From Spiroplasma cantharicola (GTDB lineage: Bacteria > Bacillota_I > Bacilli_A > Mycoplasmatales > Mycoplasmataceae), in contig NZ_CP012622.1 of assembly GCF_001281045.1 (NCBI RefSeq), positions 124,001-188,000 of the forward strand: 64,000 nt of DNA, in the 5' to 3' direction. Below are positions 1 through 13,290 of the stretch, piece after piece. Within the stretch, counting starts at the first letter, position 1. Each line of letters starts with the position of its first letter. Under the pieces are notes generated by a model. That model made no database searches. It had not been told where the DNA came from and saw nothing but the letters and a program-made list of their open reading frames with translations. Made by a program: the position numbers and the translations under genes.

Positions 1-923
1 CATTTATTATTACAAGAATGATTTTTTGATGATTAGATTATTCCATATTTACAGGAGATATGATTTTACTTTATTTAATTTTTTATGCGACAACTATGTT
101 GTTAAGATATACAACTCTAAATGTTAGAGAAAGATATAACCCTATTTTTATAGGTTTTGTATTGGGGGGCTATATTTCCTTTTCTTGAGAAAGCTCATAT
201 CAAATATTATTTTTATTGTATGCTTTTATATTTTTAATCCAAAGGAGATTTAATCAAAACTTTACAAAAGACATTCTAAAAATTGCTATTTTCCCAATGG
301 TTGGCTTTATTTTCTATAATATTATTTTGAGATTATATTTACAAGTTGTTATTTTTGGATCAATTCTTGTACTAATGCTTCTAGCTTCTTACTTAATGAA
401 TAGACGTTATAGTTTTGTTGCAAAATTTGAACTATTTTTAGAAAATCATAATTTATTTACTGTCCTATTTGTGCCAATATTTTTTATGACAATTTCAACA
501 GCATTTATATTAGCCTTTAATGAAAACATTTTAGCTGAAAAATATAATTCATTAAATATAATTTATATTTGAACTTCTTTAGTAGAAAATAATATAGCAA
601 AGCAATTTTTAACTTTTATAATATCAATGACACTATTAACATGTTCTTTTGTATGAGTTTTCTTTAGGAAAAAAGTTAAATACGATTTAATAACTAATTG
701 TATTGATTTATTTTTAGTTAGTTATCTAACATTTTATAATCCAATTTCAGTTAGATTTATAAGTACATTCTATCCAAAAATGTTTGAAACTAATGGAATG
801 GTTCTAGTTGTTTTGTTATTTACATTCATAAATGCATTACCTTATGCCATTAAAACAAAAAAAACAATTCAAGAGTCAAACGATGTAATAGTTATAAAAA
901 AATATTCAAGAGTCAATTTTTAA
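1..923 (+). CDS. Multi-pass membrane protein, C-terminal part (5' end outside window)
   Basis: The reading frame is open from base 3 to a TAA at 921-923, with TGA read as Trp several times. About 306 residues are visible. They are very hydrophobic, with roughly eight membrane-spanning stretches separated by short basic loops, and end in a lysine/arginine-rich tail. I see no catalytic motif and do not recognise the family; the look is that of a mollicute polytopic membrane protein. The stop lies 15 bases before ligA, whose ribosome-binding site AAGGAG sits in that gap, so the two may be cotranscribed. The start codon lies upstream of the window. Confidence 0.7.
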
Positions 924-938
924 TAAGGAGAAATTTTA

Positions 939-2933
<1,995 letters not shown>

Positions 2934-2935
2934 AA

Positions 2936-3226
2936 ATGACGATTAATTTAGAATTATTAAAAGAGCTTCAAGAAGATGCTATGTTGGATTTATCAGAAAA
3001 AGAATTACAAAATATTCTAAAATATGAAAATATTATTTTGAAAAAGTTTGAAAAGGTTTTATTAGTTAATACAGATAATGTTGAAGAAATGCATTATCCT
3101 TTTGATATAACTACAAATAAATTAAGAGAAGATCAAGAAGTAAAGACTTTGCCCAAAGATGAGATTTTAAAAAATGCTCCAAGTGTGCATGACGACTTTA
3201 TTACAATTGTAAAGGTGGTTAAATAG
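2936..3226 (+). CDS. gatC: Asp-tRNA(Asn)/Glu-tRNA(Gln) amidotransferase subunit C
   Basis: Small 96-residue subunit that wraps around GatA and stabilises GatB in the GatCAB amidotransferase. The complex converts Glu-tRNA(Gln), and often Asp-tRNA(Asn), to the amidated form in bacteria lacking the direct synthetase. The protein shows the GatC pattern of an N-terminal helix pair followed by an acidic stretch around residue 60 (REDQEVKTLPKDEILKNAP). Identity rests mainly on position: it directly precedes gatA and gatB in the usual order. The ATG at 2936 is preceded by AGGAGAA within the end of ligA. Confidence 0.93.
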   Translation: MTINLELLKELQEDAMLDLSEKELQNILKYENIILKKFEKVLLVNTDNVEEMHYPFDITTNKLREDQEVKTLPKDEILKNAPSVHDDFITIVKVVK

Positions 3227-3227
3227 T

Positions 3228-4697
3228 ATGAATTTTAAAAAAACTACATTAAAAAAATTGCATGAACAATTAGTAAATAAAGAATTAAAAACTACTGATT
3301 TAATTAAGAGTGTTTTAGATTCCTCAAAAGCTGATTGAGATAGCAATTTTCTAATTACCTTGTGTGAAAAAGAAGCTATGCAAAGGGCCATTGAAATGGA
3401 AAACAAAATTGAAGAAGAAAATGTATTAAGTGGAATTCCATTTATTCATAAAGATAATATATCAACTAAGGGAATTCTAACTACGGCTGGTTCAAAAATC
3501 TTGTCAAATTATATTCCTTCTTTTGATGCAACAATTGCAAAAAAATTTAATAATGCAAATTCTATCTTAATAGGTAAAGCTGCATTAGATGAATTATCTA
3601 TGGGAGGAACAGGTTTATTTTCATTTAATGGAGAAGTTAGAAATCCATATGACAAAAATAGAATTGCTGGGGGAAGTTCAAGTGGTAGTGCTTATGCAGT
3701 TGCAAAGGGAATTGTACCATTTGCAACTGGGGGAGATACCGGAGATTCAATTAGAAAACCTGCAAGTTTAACAGGTATTGTTGGTTTCAAACCAACTTAT
3801 GGTTCTATTTCAAGGTATGGTGCTATTCCGTATGCTCCTAGTTTAGATCACTTAGGCTTTTTCACAAATAATGTTGAAGATTTAGCTTATTTATGTGAAG
3901 CAACATATGGAAAAGATGAAAAAGATTTTACATCAATCGATAATAAACAAGAATTTGTAAAAAATATTAATAAGTTTAATAAGAAAATAAAATTTGGATA
4001 TATTAAAAGTGTAAATAAATTTTTAAAGGGTCAATTATTAAAAGATTATCTTAAATTATATGAAACTTTAAAAGCTGATGGTCATGAAGTTATAGAGTTG
4101 GATTTTAATAAAAAGTTACTTGAAGCTATACCAGCAGCATATATGATGATTTCTTTTGCTGAAGGAGTTTCTTCAAATTATAATTTGGATGGAATTAAAT
4201 TTGGATTAAGAGCCAAGGGAAATAATTACAAAGAAATAATAAAAAATTCTAGAACTCAAGGATTTGGTGAAACTGTTAAAAGAAGATTTTTAATTGGAAG
4301 CTATCAATTAAAATCTGAAAATCAGGAATTACTTTTAGCTAAATCAAAAAAAGTAAGAAGACTTATTGTTGAAGAATTAGAAAAATTATACAAACAAGTT
4401 GATATTTTAATTTTACCTCCAACTTTTGAACCAGCTCCAACTGTTGATCATGTATATGGTGTTGATGTAGAACAAAAAGGAGATGGAGATTTTATTTTTG
4501 CAGAAGATATTTTAATTTTGGCAAATTTTAATGGAATGCCATCAATTACAATTCCCTTTGTTTCACAAGAAAATATGCCAATTGGAATTAATTTAAATGC
4601 AAAACCTAAAGAAGACTTGAAAGTCTTACAAGCTGCAAAATATTTGGAAACTATTATTGCAAAAAATTTTAGACAAGTAGGTGATTTAAATGAATAA
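3228..4697 (+). CDS. gatA: Asp-tRNA(Asn)/Glu-tRNA(Gln) amidotransferase subunit A
   Basis: Amidase subunit that hydrolyses glutamine and passes ammonia to GatB. The 489 residues carry the amidase signature: catalytic Lys in PFIHKDN, the GGSSSGSA loop, and the serine pair in GGDTGDSIRKP, giving the Ser-cisSer-Lys triad. The true start is the ATG at 3228, one base after the gatC stop, with AAAGGTGG upstream; the in-frame ATG at 3360 is internal because the sequence between is amidase N-terminal helix containing a TGA Trp. The last 8 bases overlap the start of gatB, which indicates translational coupling within gatCAB. Confidence 0.97.
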
Positions 4698-6129
4698 CTT
4701 TGAAGTAGTTATAGGAATTGAAAATCATATTGAATTAAAAACTAAATCAAAAATGTTTGGTTTAGGTCCAGTTACATATGGAGAAACTCCAAATTCACAA
4801 GTTTCAGAAATTGATATGGGTTATCCTGGAATTTTACCATCAGTAAATAAAGAGGGTGTAAGATTAGCTTTACTTACTTGTAATGCTTTAAAAATGAAGA
4901 TTGATTCACTTTTAAGATTTGATAGAAAAAATTATTTCTATCCTGATTTAGTAAAAGGTTATCAAATTACGCAACAATTTTTTCCAATTGGAAAAGAAGG
5001 AAAAATTGAAATAAATTTAGAAAATGGTAAAAAGAAATTTATTGAAATTGAAAGACTTCATATTGAAGAAGACACTGCTAAACAAACACATAAAGATGAT
5101 TTAACATACATTGATTTTAATAGAAGTGGTGTGGGCTTAATTGAAATTGTTTCAAAGCCTGTGATAAGAAGTGCATTTGAAGCAGTTGAGTATGTAAATC
5201 AATTAAGAGAATTATTATTATTTTTAGGAGTAAGTGATGTAAAAATGAATGAGGGTTCTTTAAGATGCGATATAAATATATCTTTAAGACCATATGGTTA
5301 TGAAAAACTTGGTTCAAAAGTTGAAATCAAAAATTTAAACTCACTAAATAATGTTAAAAAGGCAATTGAATTTGAAATAAAAAGACAATCTAAAATATTG
5401 TTATCTGGTGGAACCATTGATCAAGAGACAAGAAGATTTGATGAGTCAAGTCAAGAAACAATTTTAATGAGAAAAAAATCAAACGCAATTGATTATAAAT
5501 ATTTTAGAGAACCAAATATTTTTCCCATTCAATTGGATAAAAATTGAATTAAAGAAGTTCTAAATGGTTCTCCTGAATTAGCATCACATAAAAGAAAGAA
5601 ATATATTGATAATTATAATCTTTCTATTGAAGATACAAATTATATTTTGTCTGATTTAGCATTAGTTAAATTTTTTGAAGATACAATTTCATTAGGTTCG
5701 GACCCTAAGAAGATTGCAAATTATTTATTAACTGATATTAAAGCCTTATTAAATAAAGATGGTATTGAATTAGATAAATCAAATTTAAAACCAAAAGATA
5801 TTAATCAGATAATAGAAATGCTGGATAAAGGAATAATCTCTTCAAAACATGTTAAAACAATATTGCCAATAGCTTTTGAAACAGATAAAGAAATTATAGA
5901 TATAGTAGAAGAAAATAATTTAAAATTAATTTCAAATATAAATGAAATTGAAAAAATTTTATTGCCAATTATTAAACAAAACTTAAACTTAATAAAAGAA
6001 CAATATGAACAAAGACCAGAAAGAGTTGAAAAAACAATTATGGGTCAACTTATGAAAGATACTGGTGGTAATGTAAGTCCTACAATAGCCACAGAAATAA
6101 TAATTAAAAAAATAAAAGAAAATTTATAA
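4690..6129 (+). CDS. gatB: Asp-tRNA(Asn)/Glu-tRNA(Gln) amidotransferase subunit B
   Basis: tRNA-binding kinase/transamidase subunit: it phosphorylates the misacylated Glu or Asp and amidates it with ammonia from GatA. The 479 residues start VVIGIENHIELKTKSKMF, the conserved GatB opening (normally GLEVHvqL), and include MGYPGILPSVN, the DRKNYFYPDLVKGYQITQ motif, and IEIVSKPV. The C-terminal third is the helical YqeY-like tail ending in MGQLMKDTGGNVSP. The frame crosses one TGA Trp codon at 5546. It overlaps gatA by 8 bases and is closed by a bidirectional hairpin terminator. Confidence 0.97.
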
Positions 6130-6164
6130 AAAATGCTAACCATATTTTAAGGTTAGCATTTTTT
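6128..6164. terminator. Bidirectional Rho-independent terminator between gatB and the RCK gene
   Basis: AAAAAATGCTAACC and GGTTAGCATTTTTT form a long A/T-flanked stem with a nine-base loop. The A tract on one side and T tract on the other let it work in both directions, which suits the convergent genes either side. Confidence 0.9.
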
Positions 6165-6858
6165 ATTCATCAATTTCTTGTTCTCCTCTAATTTTCAAAA
6201 CAAGATCATTTACAACATTATTTTTTGCATATACTCCAAGAATATCTCCTTCTTTAAGAATAGTATACTCATCAGGTAAAATAGTCTTTCCGTTTCTTTT
6301 TATCTGAATAATATTAAAGTCTTTATTAGAAACTAATCCAGCATCAAATATTGATTTATCAATAATCTCTTCTTCATAAACAGTTATACTTGTAAAAACA
6401 TATTCATTATCAATTGATTGAACTTCACTTTCAATATCAAATAGAGATTTGGTAGCAACCATTTTTCCTGTAATAACATCGGGAATAATAACTTTATCTT
6501 CTTCTAAACCAAGAGCTAATAAGATTCTTTTGTGTCTTTCATCTCTTGCTTTAACAATAATGTTTTCAACACCTAAATCTAATAGATTCAAAACTGTTAA
6601 AATACTTGATTCCATATTTCCCCCAAAACAAACTATAACTCCATCGTATTGTGAAATTCCATTTTTTTCTAAAGCATTTTTATTAGTTGCATCTAAAACA
6701 ACTCCCTCAACAGATTCAAATTGATTAATGTATAAGTTTAATCGTTCTTCATCATAGTCAAAAATCTTTATTAATTGCTTTCTTTCATCTAGTGTTTGCG
6801 CCACTGATAGACCAAAATAGTTTGCCCCAAATATAGCAAAACTTTTTTTTCTAGCCAT
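6163..6858 (-). CDS. ktrA: RCK-domain potassium-uptake regulatory protein (KtrA/TrkA family)
   Basis: Cytoplasmic gating ring subunit for a Ktr/Trk K+ channel. The 231 residues divide into an N-terminal Rossmann RCK_N domain (1 to about 140) and an RCK_C (TrkA_C) domain ending LKEGDILGVYAKNNVVNDL. The partner channel gene is divergently placed 88 bases away. The nucleotide-binding loop reads GANYFG where the family usually has GxGxxG, so the middle glycine is Asn; the acidic residue at the end of the second strand (FDYDEERL) is kept. Binding of ATP/ADP or NAD may therefore differ from the Bacillus protein. Start ATG at 6858 has GGAG upstream on the minus strand. Confidence 0.9.
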   Translation of the reverse strand: MARKKSFAIFGANYFGLSVAQTLDERKQLIKIFDYDEERLNLYINQFESVEGVVLDATNKNALEKNGISQYDGVIVCFGGNMESSILTVLNLLDLGVENIIVKARDERHKRILLALGLEEDKVIIPDVITGKMVATKSLFDIESEVQSIDNEYVFTSITVYEEEIIDKSIFDAGLVSNKDFNIIQIKRNGKTILPDEYTILKEGDILGVYAKNNVVNDLVLKIRGEQEIDE

Positions 6859-6910
6859 ATTTACTCCAACTTTCTAACCTATTAATTATACAACTCTTTT
6901 AATCTTTAAT

Positions 6911-6917
6911 GTATAAT
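6911..6917 (+). promoter_or_regulatory. Probable -10 box of the ktrB-like gene
   Basis: TATAATT lies about 30 bases before the ATG at 6947, in the 88-base divergent intergenic space. A good -35 is not obvious, as is common in mollicutes. Confidence 0.45.
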
Positions 6918-6946
6918 TTAGTATAGATTTAAAAGAGGCTATTTTT

Positions 6947-8623
6947 ATGAAAAATTCTTCAAGTGATGAAAAAGATATTGTTAAAAGTAAATCTAATAAA
7001 AAGAAACCAGAAGTAAAAAAGAGTTTAGAAAATAAGAATGAAAAATTCTTTCATAAATTAAAAAACTGATTGCCTTTTTCTAGAATAAGTGGAAAAATTA
7101 TTTTAGCATACTTAATTTCTATTATTTTAGGGGGATTCTTGCTTTCAATACCTGGTGTTGTTGTTGACCCTAAAAATCACTGAAATTTTATTACAGGAAT
7201 GTTTACTGCTTCAAGTGCAATTTCTGACACAGGGATAACTATGGTACAAACAAATACAGGTTACTCATTTATAGGTCAATTATTAATTATAATAATGTGT
7301 CAAATTGGTGGAATAGGGATTCTTACAATTAAAATTACTCTTTTAGTAATGATTGGAAGAAAAATTTCTTTAGATGATCAAAATATTGCACAAAAAGAAA
7401 GAGGAAATAATAGCTTATCAAATACTGTTGAAATGATAAAAGATGCTTTTGTATTCTTATTAATATTAGAATTAGTAGGTTCAATAGTATTATTTTTTGG
7501 TTTTTACTTTACTCCTCTTTCATTGGATGGTATTCATAAATTAGATCCTTCATCGGTTACAAATCCTTACAATGATTTTGGAAAATCACTTTGAGCTGCA
7601 ATTTTTCATTCAATAAGTGCTACAAACAATGCTGGCTTTGACATTGTAAGTGGTAATTCATTACTGCCTTACAATCAAGGTAGTTCACATGCTTATTTAA
7701 TTCAAGTAACTTTTTTGTGTCAATGAGTAATTGGGGGATTAGGCTATCCTACATATCATGATATTAAGAAGAAAATTAAAGCGAGAAAACAAGGAAAAAA
7801 AGTAAAATTTTCTCTATTTACAAAATTAAATTTTATTACATATATATCTTTATTTTTATTAGGACCAGTATTAGTTTTTTTAACAGAATATTTAACTGTA
7901 GAAGAAAGTCAAATATTGTTAAATGGTCACTATGAAGAAAGTTATATGTTATTAGAAAAAGAAAAAGTATATATATTTAATAAATGAGTGGCTGATGGTG
8001 ATGGTTCATGAAAGCCAACTCATGTTTGATTGATGGACTTAATTTTTAACGTTTCTTCAACTAGAAATGCTGGATTTGCCACAGTAGATGTTAATAGTTT
8101 TACTGCAGGAAGTAAATATTTATTATCAATTTGGATGTTTATAGGAGCAGCGCCCTCGTCAACTGCTGGGGGAATAAGAACAACTACTTTTGCAATATGC
8201 ATATTGGCAATATTTTCAATTATGAGAAATAAAAAATCAGTTGAAGTTTTTAAACGAAAAATACCAGATGAAACAGTTAAAAGAGCTTTTGCTGTAGTAT
8301 TTATTTCATTCTTTATTGTTACAACAAGTATTTTTGTTGTATATTTGGATAGTAACAAAATGTTATTTAGAACAGATGAAACTCAAAATACAGAAGCAAC
8401 AATAATAAAATTAATAATGTATGTATGTAGTGCTTTTGGTACAGTTGGATTCCAACCATTTCCAAATGAACAAATTATTCAATTGGGTGTCATAAGTAAA
8501 ATAATGTTAGTAATGACAATGTTTGTAGGACAGTTGGGAATATCAAATACATTATTAGCTTTTGTAAAACCAAAAAATAAACAAAACTTTAGTTACTTAG
8601 AAGAAGAAGTTACAATAGGGTAG
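6947..8623 (+). CDS. ktrB: KtrB/TrkH-family potassium channel-transporter subunit
   Basis: Membrane subunit that moves K+, usually with Na+, and is gated by the divergently encoded RCK protein. It has 558 residues: a charged cytoplasmic N-terminus of about 45 residues, then four helix-pore-helix repeats. The four selectivity-filter loops can be read as SDTGITM, TNNAGFDI, RNAGFATV and GTVGFQPF, each with the key glycine. Several TGA codons are Trp, so the gene is a single frame from ATG 6947 (GAGG upstream) to 8623. The extended lysine-rich N-terminus is longer than in Bacillus KtrB. Confidence 0.93.
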
Positions 8624-8789
8624 ATTTTATTTTGACTCAAATTAAATTAATTATGTTTTAAACAACTGTGATATAATTTTTAAGATTATTTAATTAAAAA
8701 TTAAAAATTTATTTATAAATATTAACAAGAAATTTTGTTATTTTAACTAATTTATAGTATTTGTATATTATTTTTTATAAAAGGTATAA
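8624..8789. other. AT-rich intergenic stretch before the FtsX-type permease
   Basis: Almost entirely A and T, with runs such as TTTATAGTATTTGTATATT close to the next gene that could supply a -10 region. No ORF with a ribosome-binding site and no strong terminator hairpin were seen. Confidence 0.4.
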
Positions 8790-11700
8790 ATGAGAGAAAA
8801 AATATTATTTTTAAAAAACTCAATAAGAAAAACTAAAAAAAGCATTATTCAAATTATTTCATTGTCATTTTTATTTTTTTTGACACTATTTATTGTCTTT
8901 TCAATTTTTTCAGTTAATCTTAAAATATTTTGAGGTTATAAGGATTTTCAAAATACAAGTAATTTAAGAGATGCTGTAATGGAGGTTAAAAAGAGCTCTC
9001 GACTTATTGATCCAACAAAGGATGAAGAAACTAAACTTCCTGAAAATCAAGAATTATATCAACAATATATTTTAAATCGGTTAGCTTTGGAAAATCATTT
9101 TGAATGAACAAAAACTGAAGAGTGAAATATTAACAATATTAAAAATAAAACTAAAAGTCAAAAACTTAAAATAATTTCAAAATTTAACTCAGTTAAAAAT
9201 AATTGTATTGATTGTTTAATAATTGAAGAAGGAAATAATTTTTCAGATTCATATCAAATTTCAAAGAGACAAGTAATTTTTAATAAGCAATTTGCAAAAA
9301 ATAATGAAATTAAATTAGGAGATATAGTTAGATTACAACCAGATGAATTTGGTGATTCACTATTAGTAAAAGAAAACGAGAATGTCGCTTCTGACATTTT
9401 GAAAACTTCAAACATAGATGAATTATTACAACTAAATCAATATTATGGACTAAATTGATATGAAGTTATTGGGTTTGGAAGTTCAGCTGATTTTGCATAT
9501 CCTGTATTTGGAGATTTATCATTTTTTCCTAACATAAATAATGAGGCTATTGTTTATGTTGATTATAGAAATTTGGGAATTAGTGACTATAAGTTTAATA
9601 TTAAATTTGGAGATAACCAAAAAGTAGAAAGAAATATGAAAATTTATAATTCTTCAAACTCCTTAATTTCATTAACTTCTGAATTTGATGCTAGTTCATA
9701 TTTTTCAATTAAGTTTAATTCGAAGCAATCAAATCAAAGTTTAAAATATTTAAATGAAAAATATAAAGAGTATGGTAAATTAACAAATAATCTTAATTAT
9801 TTTTTTAATAATAATGATAAAAACTATAGTCATTTTTCAAGAATTAATGGCCCCAAACAAATCATTTTAATATTTAATATTTTATTAACAATGTTGTCTA
9901 TTTTAATTTTTTTAATTTCACTTTTTATATTTTATTTAGTTTCAAAAAAAGAGTTTGAAAATTCTTTAAGTGAGATAGGTTATCTAAAGTCAATGGGATA
10001 CAAAAATGGACAAGTAATTTTTAATTATTTAGCTTTAATATTAATTTCTATTTTAACAGCCTTTGTTATCTCCATAATTATGTTTGTTGCTTTTGAGAAT
10101 TCATTATTAAATATTTTTTCAGGCTTTTTTAATTTCAAGTTTAAAGTCTTTAATTATTTATTCCCTATACATTTAGGAGTTTTAATTATTTTTATAATAG
10201 TATTTTTACTTATTACAAGATTAATTTCAATAACAGTGTTTAATAAGCCAATTGTATATTTAAATAATGGAATAAAAAAAACCAAAATTTCATACATAGC
10301 AAGACAATATAAAAAAATATATAAAAATTCTAGTTTTAATAAAAAATTAAGATCTGCATTAGTAATTTCATCCTTAAGTAAAATTACTGGTATATCATTT
10401 GCTATGTTATTATGTGCTACATTAACAACATCAACTGTAATTATTCCAAAACAAATTAAAAATAATTATGATTCAATTTTCTCTAATATTTATTATAAAA
10501 ATAGGATTGAGTATACTAACCCACTTCCAAATAACCCATTAAGTTTTTATAAGACCTATAATCCGAATTTTCAAGATAAAGAGTGAGGATTTGATTTTAA
10601 TAATAAAATAACAAAAGAATATATAGGGTCAAAAAGTAAAGATGATGTAAGTACGGCATATCCAATTTTACAAGACAAAAAAACTATAAATTGAGAAAAA
10701 GTAACTAGAGATATTTTAAATTCAGACATTCATAAAGATTATTACTCTTATGATATAGCGAAAAAAAATAATACAGCATGAGCAGAATTTAGTTGATTAA
10801 ATTGAAAAAATCTTTCAACAAAATTTTTATTAGATTTAGATAATGCAAATATTGATACTTCCTGACCAATTGGAATAATTGGTTCAAAACAGACAATTAA
10901 AAATATTTACTCACAATGAAAAGATTATGATTTTCTTAAACAGGAATTAATTAGTTTAAATAAAAAAGATCCAAATAAAGAAGAAATTTTAGAATATACT
11001 AATTTATTTTTAAATTTCTATAAAAAGTACATTGGAGGATTACCATTAAAATATAATTCTAAAATAGTCAATGAAAATGAGATTGTTAATAAAGAATTAA
11101 ATAAGATACTAAAAGAACCCACTATTTATAAAAAAGATTCGCTCTCTAATTTTGAAAGCTATTGAAAACTAAATAATGAGCATAATAAATTTTATAAAAT
11201 TAACAATTCAACCTATGCGGATTTTGATTTTATTTATAATAAACAGTTAATAGATGTAAAGAATTTGAAATTAAAAACATTAAAAGATTGAGATCAAGAA
11301 GATATTAAACGTTTAAATAATAATTTAACTATTTGATTTGCATCAGTGTTTGAGTGAAGATTAGGTGTGGCAATACTTTTATTAACTTATACAAATTCAC
11401 CATATTTTATACAACAAAAAATTATTAAAGCAATTGAATTAAATGATAACTTTAATATAAGCAATGGTATAATTCCTTTTAATGAAAAAAATGAAGAATT
11501 AGGAACATATTTAAAAGCAAATTATCGTAATCAAGATTTCAATATTTATGGGACTATTGAAAACTCAAAACTAAATTTAATGAAGAATATAAATAATAGC
11601 TTATTAAATAATAAGTTATTTGAAAAAACTGAAAATAATTATTATCCAATAATTATTAATAAAGCTTTTTCAAAAAAAATGAAAGTAAAAGAAAATCAAA

Positions 11701-12986
11701 TTCTTGATATTCAAGTATATATTGAGAAATTAGAAAAATACAATAATGAAATTTACTCAGATATTGGTATTAGTGATTTAGAAATGGGATGAGAAAAAAG
11801 CCCATTTGAAAATTTTAGAACGCAATCAAGTAGAAGTTATTATTCAGCGCCCAAAAGTAGATCAGATTATAGAAATTTTTCAGATACTTTAGCAGGAATA
11901 CCAGCCAATTTTAACTCAGCAAAAATAGGAGGTAATGATTTTGCAATAACAAATGGGGGAGCAATAAGTGCGTCTCAGCAACCTCCGATTCATAAAAGAG
12001 TTACTAATAATGAACTGCAAATTACAAATAAAAAATATGATTTGAAAAATAAATTTAAAGTTGTAGGAATAGAAAAAAGTTATGGACCTCTAAAGGCATG
12101 AGTTGCAAATGATAAAGCAAATGAAATTATTGGATATAATAAAGTAGAAAAATTTAACTTCGAAAAATTTTTTATTCCGGAATGAGCATATGTAGATGAC
12201 TTATATACTTTTAATGAGTTTAATGATGAATCATTGAAGAGTAAATTAAGAACCATGACATATGATGAATTCAAAAATAACATAGGAGAAAATCAAATAT
12301 GAAAAAATATGGATAAGTTTTTTAAAAACCTATATCCAATATTTAACTACAAAATTTCTTCTAACATAGATATTTCAGATTTAACATTTGGAATGTCAAC
12401 TTCTCAAAGATATGGAGATCATAGTGAATTTGGAACTAGGGGAAGTTATGGACAAATATATCCTGAAGAATGTCAAAATGAAGAGGAATGTGAACCCATT
12501 ATTGATAAAGATAACTATTATGAAGGATTTTCTGTTTCAACAGTAAAAAGCTTATTGCCAATAAATACTGTAGAAGAGTTAACAAAAGATTTAATTGTAA
12601 GTTTTAATCTTTCAATATATATTTTTATAATTATTTTATTGATGATAACTTTCATAATATTATTGCTAGCAACAACTTTAATTATTACAGATAATAAGGA
12701 ATTTATAAATGGGATGAAAATTATGGGATACTCTAATTTCTATATAATAAATCAAATATTTAGTGTTTATAATTGGTTAATATTATTTATGTTTTCATTT
12801 GGTTTTATTATAGGGTTTTTATCATTAATAAGTATTGTTGAATATCTATCACTTTTAGGGAACTCTATTTTCTTTATGTCCTTTATTTGGTGACATCCAT
12901 TTTTAGTATTTATTTTATTAAGTTCTATTTATAGTTTCACTTTTACAATTAGCTGATTTAATGTAAAACAGATAAAAATAGTTTAA
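8790..12986 (+). CDS. Very large FtsX/MacB-like ABC transporter permease
   Basis: One 1398-residue frame once the many TGA codons are read as Trp; I followed the codons across all apparent gaps and found no in-frame TAA or TAG. A membrane helix near residue 25 is followed by a large extracytoplasmic domain, then a three-helix block around residues 365-480 (SLFIFYLVSKKEFENSLSEI, typical of FtsX), a second large extracytoplasmic domain (about 545-1270), and three C-terminal helices after TVEELTKDLIVSFNLS. This duplicated TM-ECD architecture is that of FtsX-like permeases, which export lipoproteins or peptides or regulate the envelope. No ATPase gene is adjacent. Substrate unknown. Confidence 0.8.
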
Positions 12987-13290
12987 AAGAAAATAAAAAA
13001 ACTATCAGAAGGATTAGATTTGCATATTCACTTTTTAAAATTTAAGTAGTGATAGAAATAAAAATAAATATTTTATAATTATCTATTATTGGTGAAATAG
13101 CAAATTTAATAAAATAAAAGTTTTATTACAGAATGAGAATTAAGCAAATATTAGAAATATAAACAAAATTGGTTTAAATACAACTTTAAGTAAAACTAAT
13201 AATTTATTGATATAACTTGCTTTTTTCTTTTTTTTTACTAAAATATTTTTATAATTTAAAAATATTTTAAAATATAAAAAGGGGTAAAAA
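12987..13290. promoter_or_regulatory. Intergenic region with lipoprotein 1 promoter and an inverted repeat
   Basis: The first 220 bases contain no supportable gene. Near the end are TTGCTT (13217-13222) and TAAAAT (13239-13244) separated by 16 bases that are almost all T. A perfect 13-base inverted repeat follows: TAAAATATTTTTA at 13239-13251 and its complement at 13257-13269. The ribosome-binding site AAAAGGGG precedes the ATG at 13291. The same elements precede lipoprotein 3. Confidence 0.55.

Noticed and set aside
12309-12893. Separate small membrane protein ORF
   Set aside because: It is the end of the 8790-12986 frame, split only by TGA codons, which mean Trp here.
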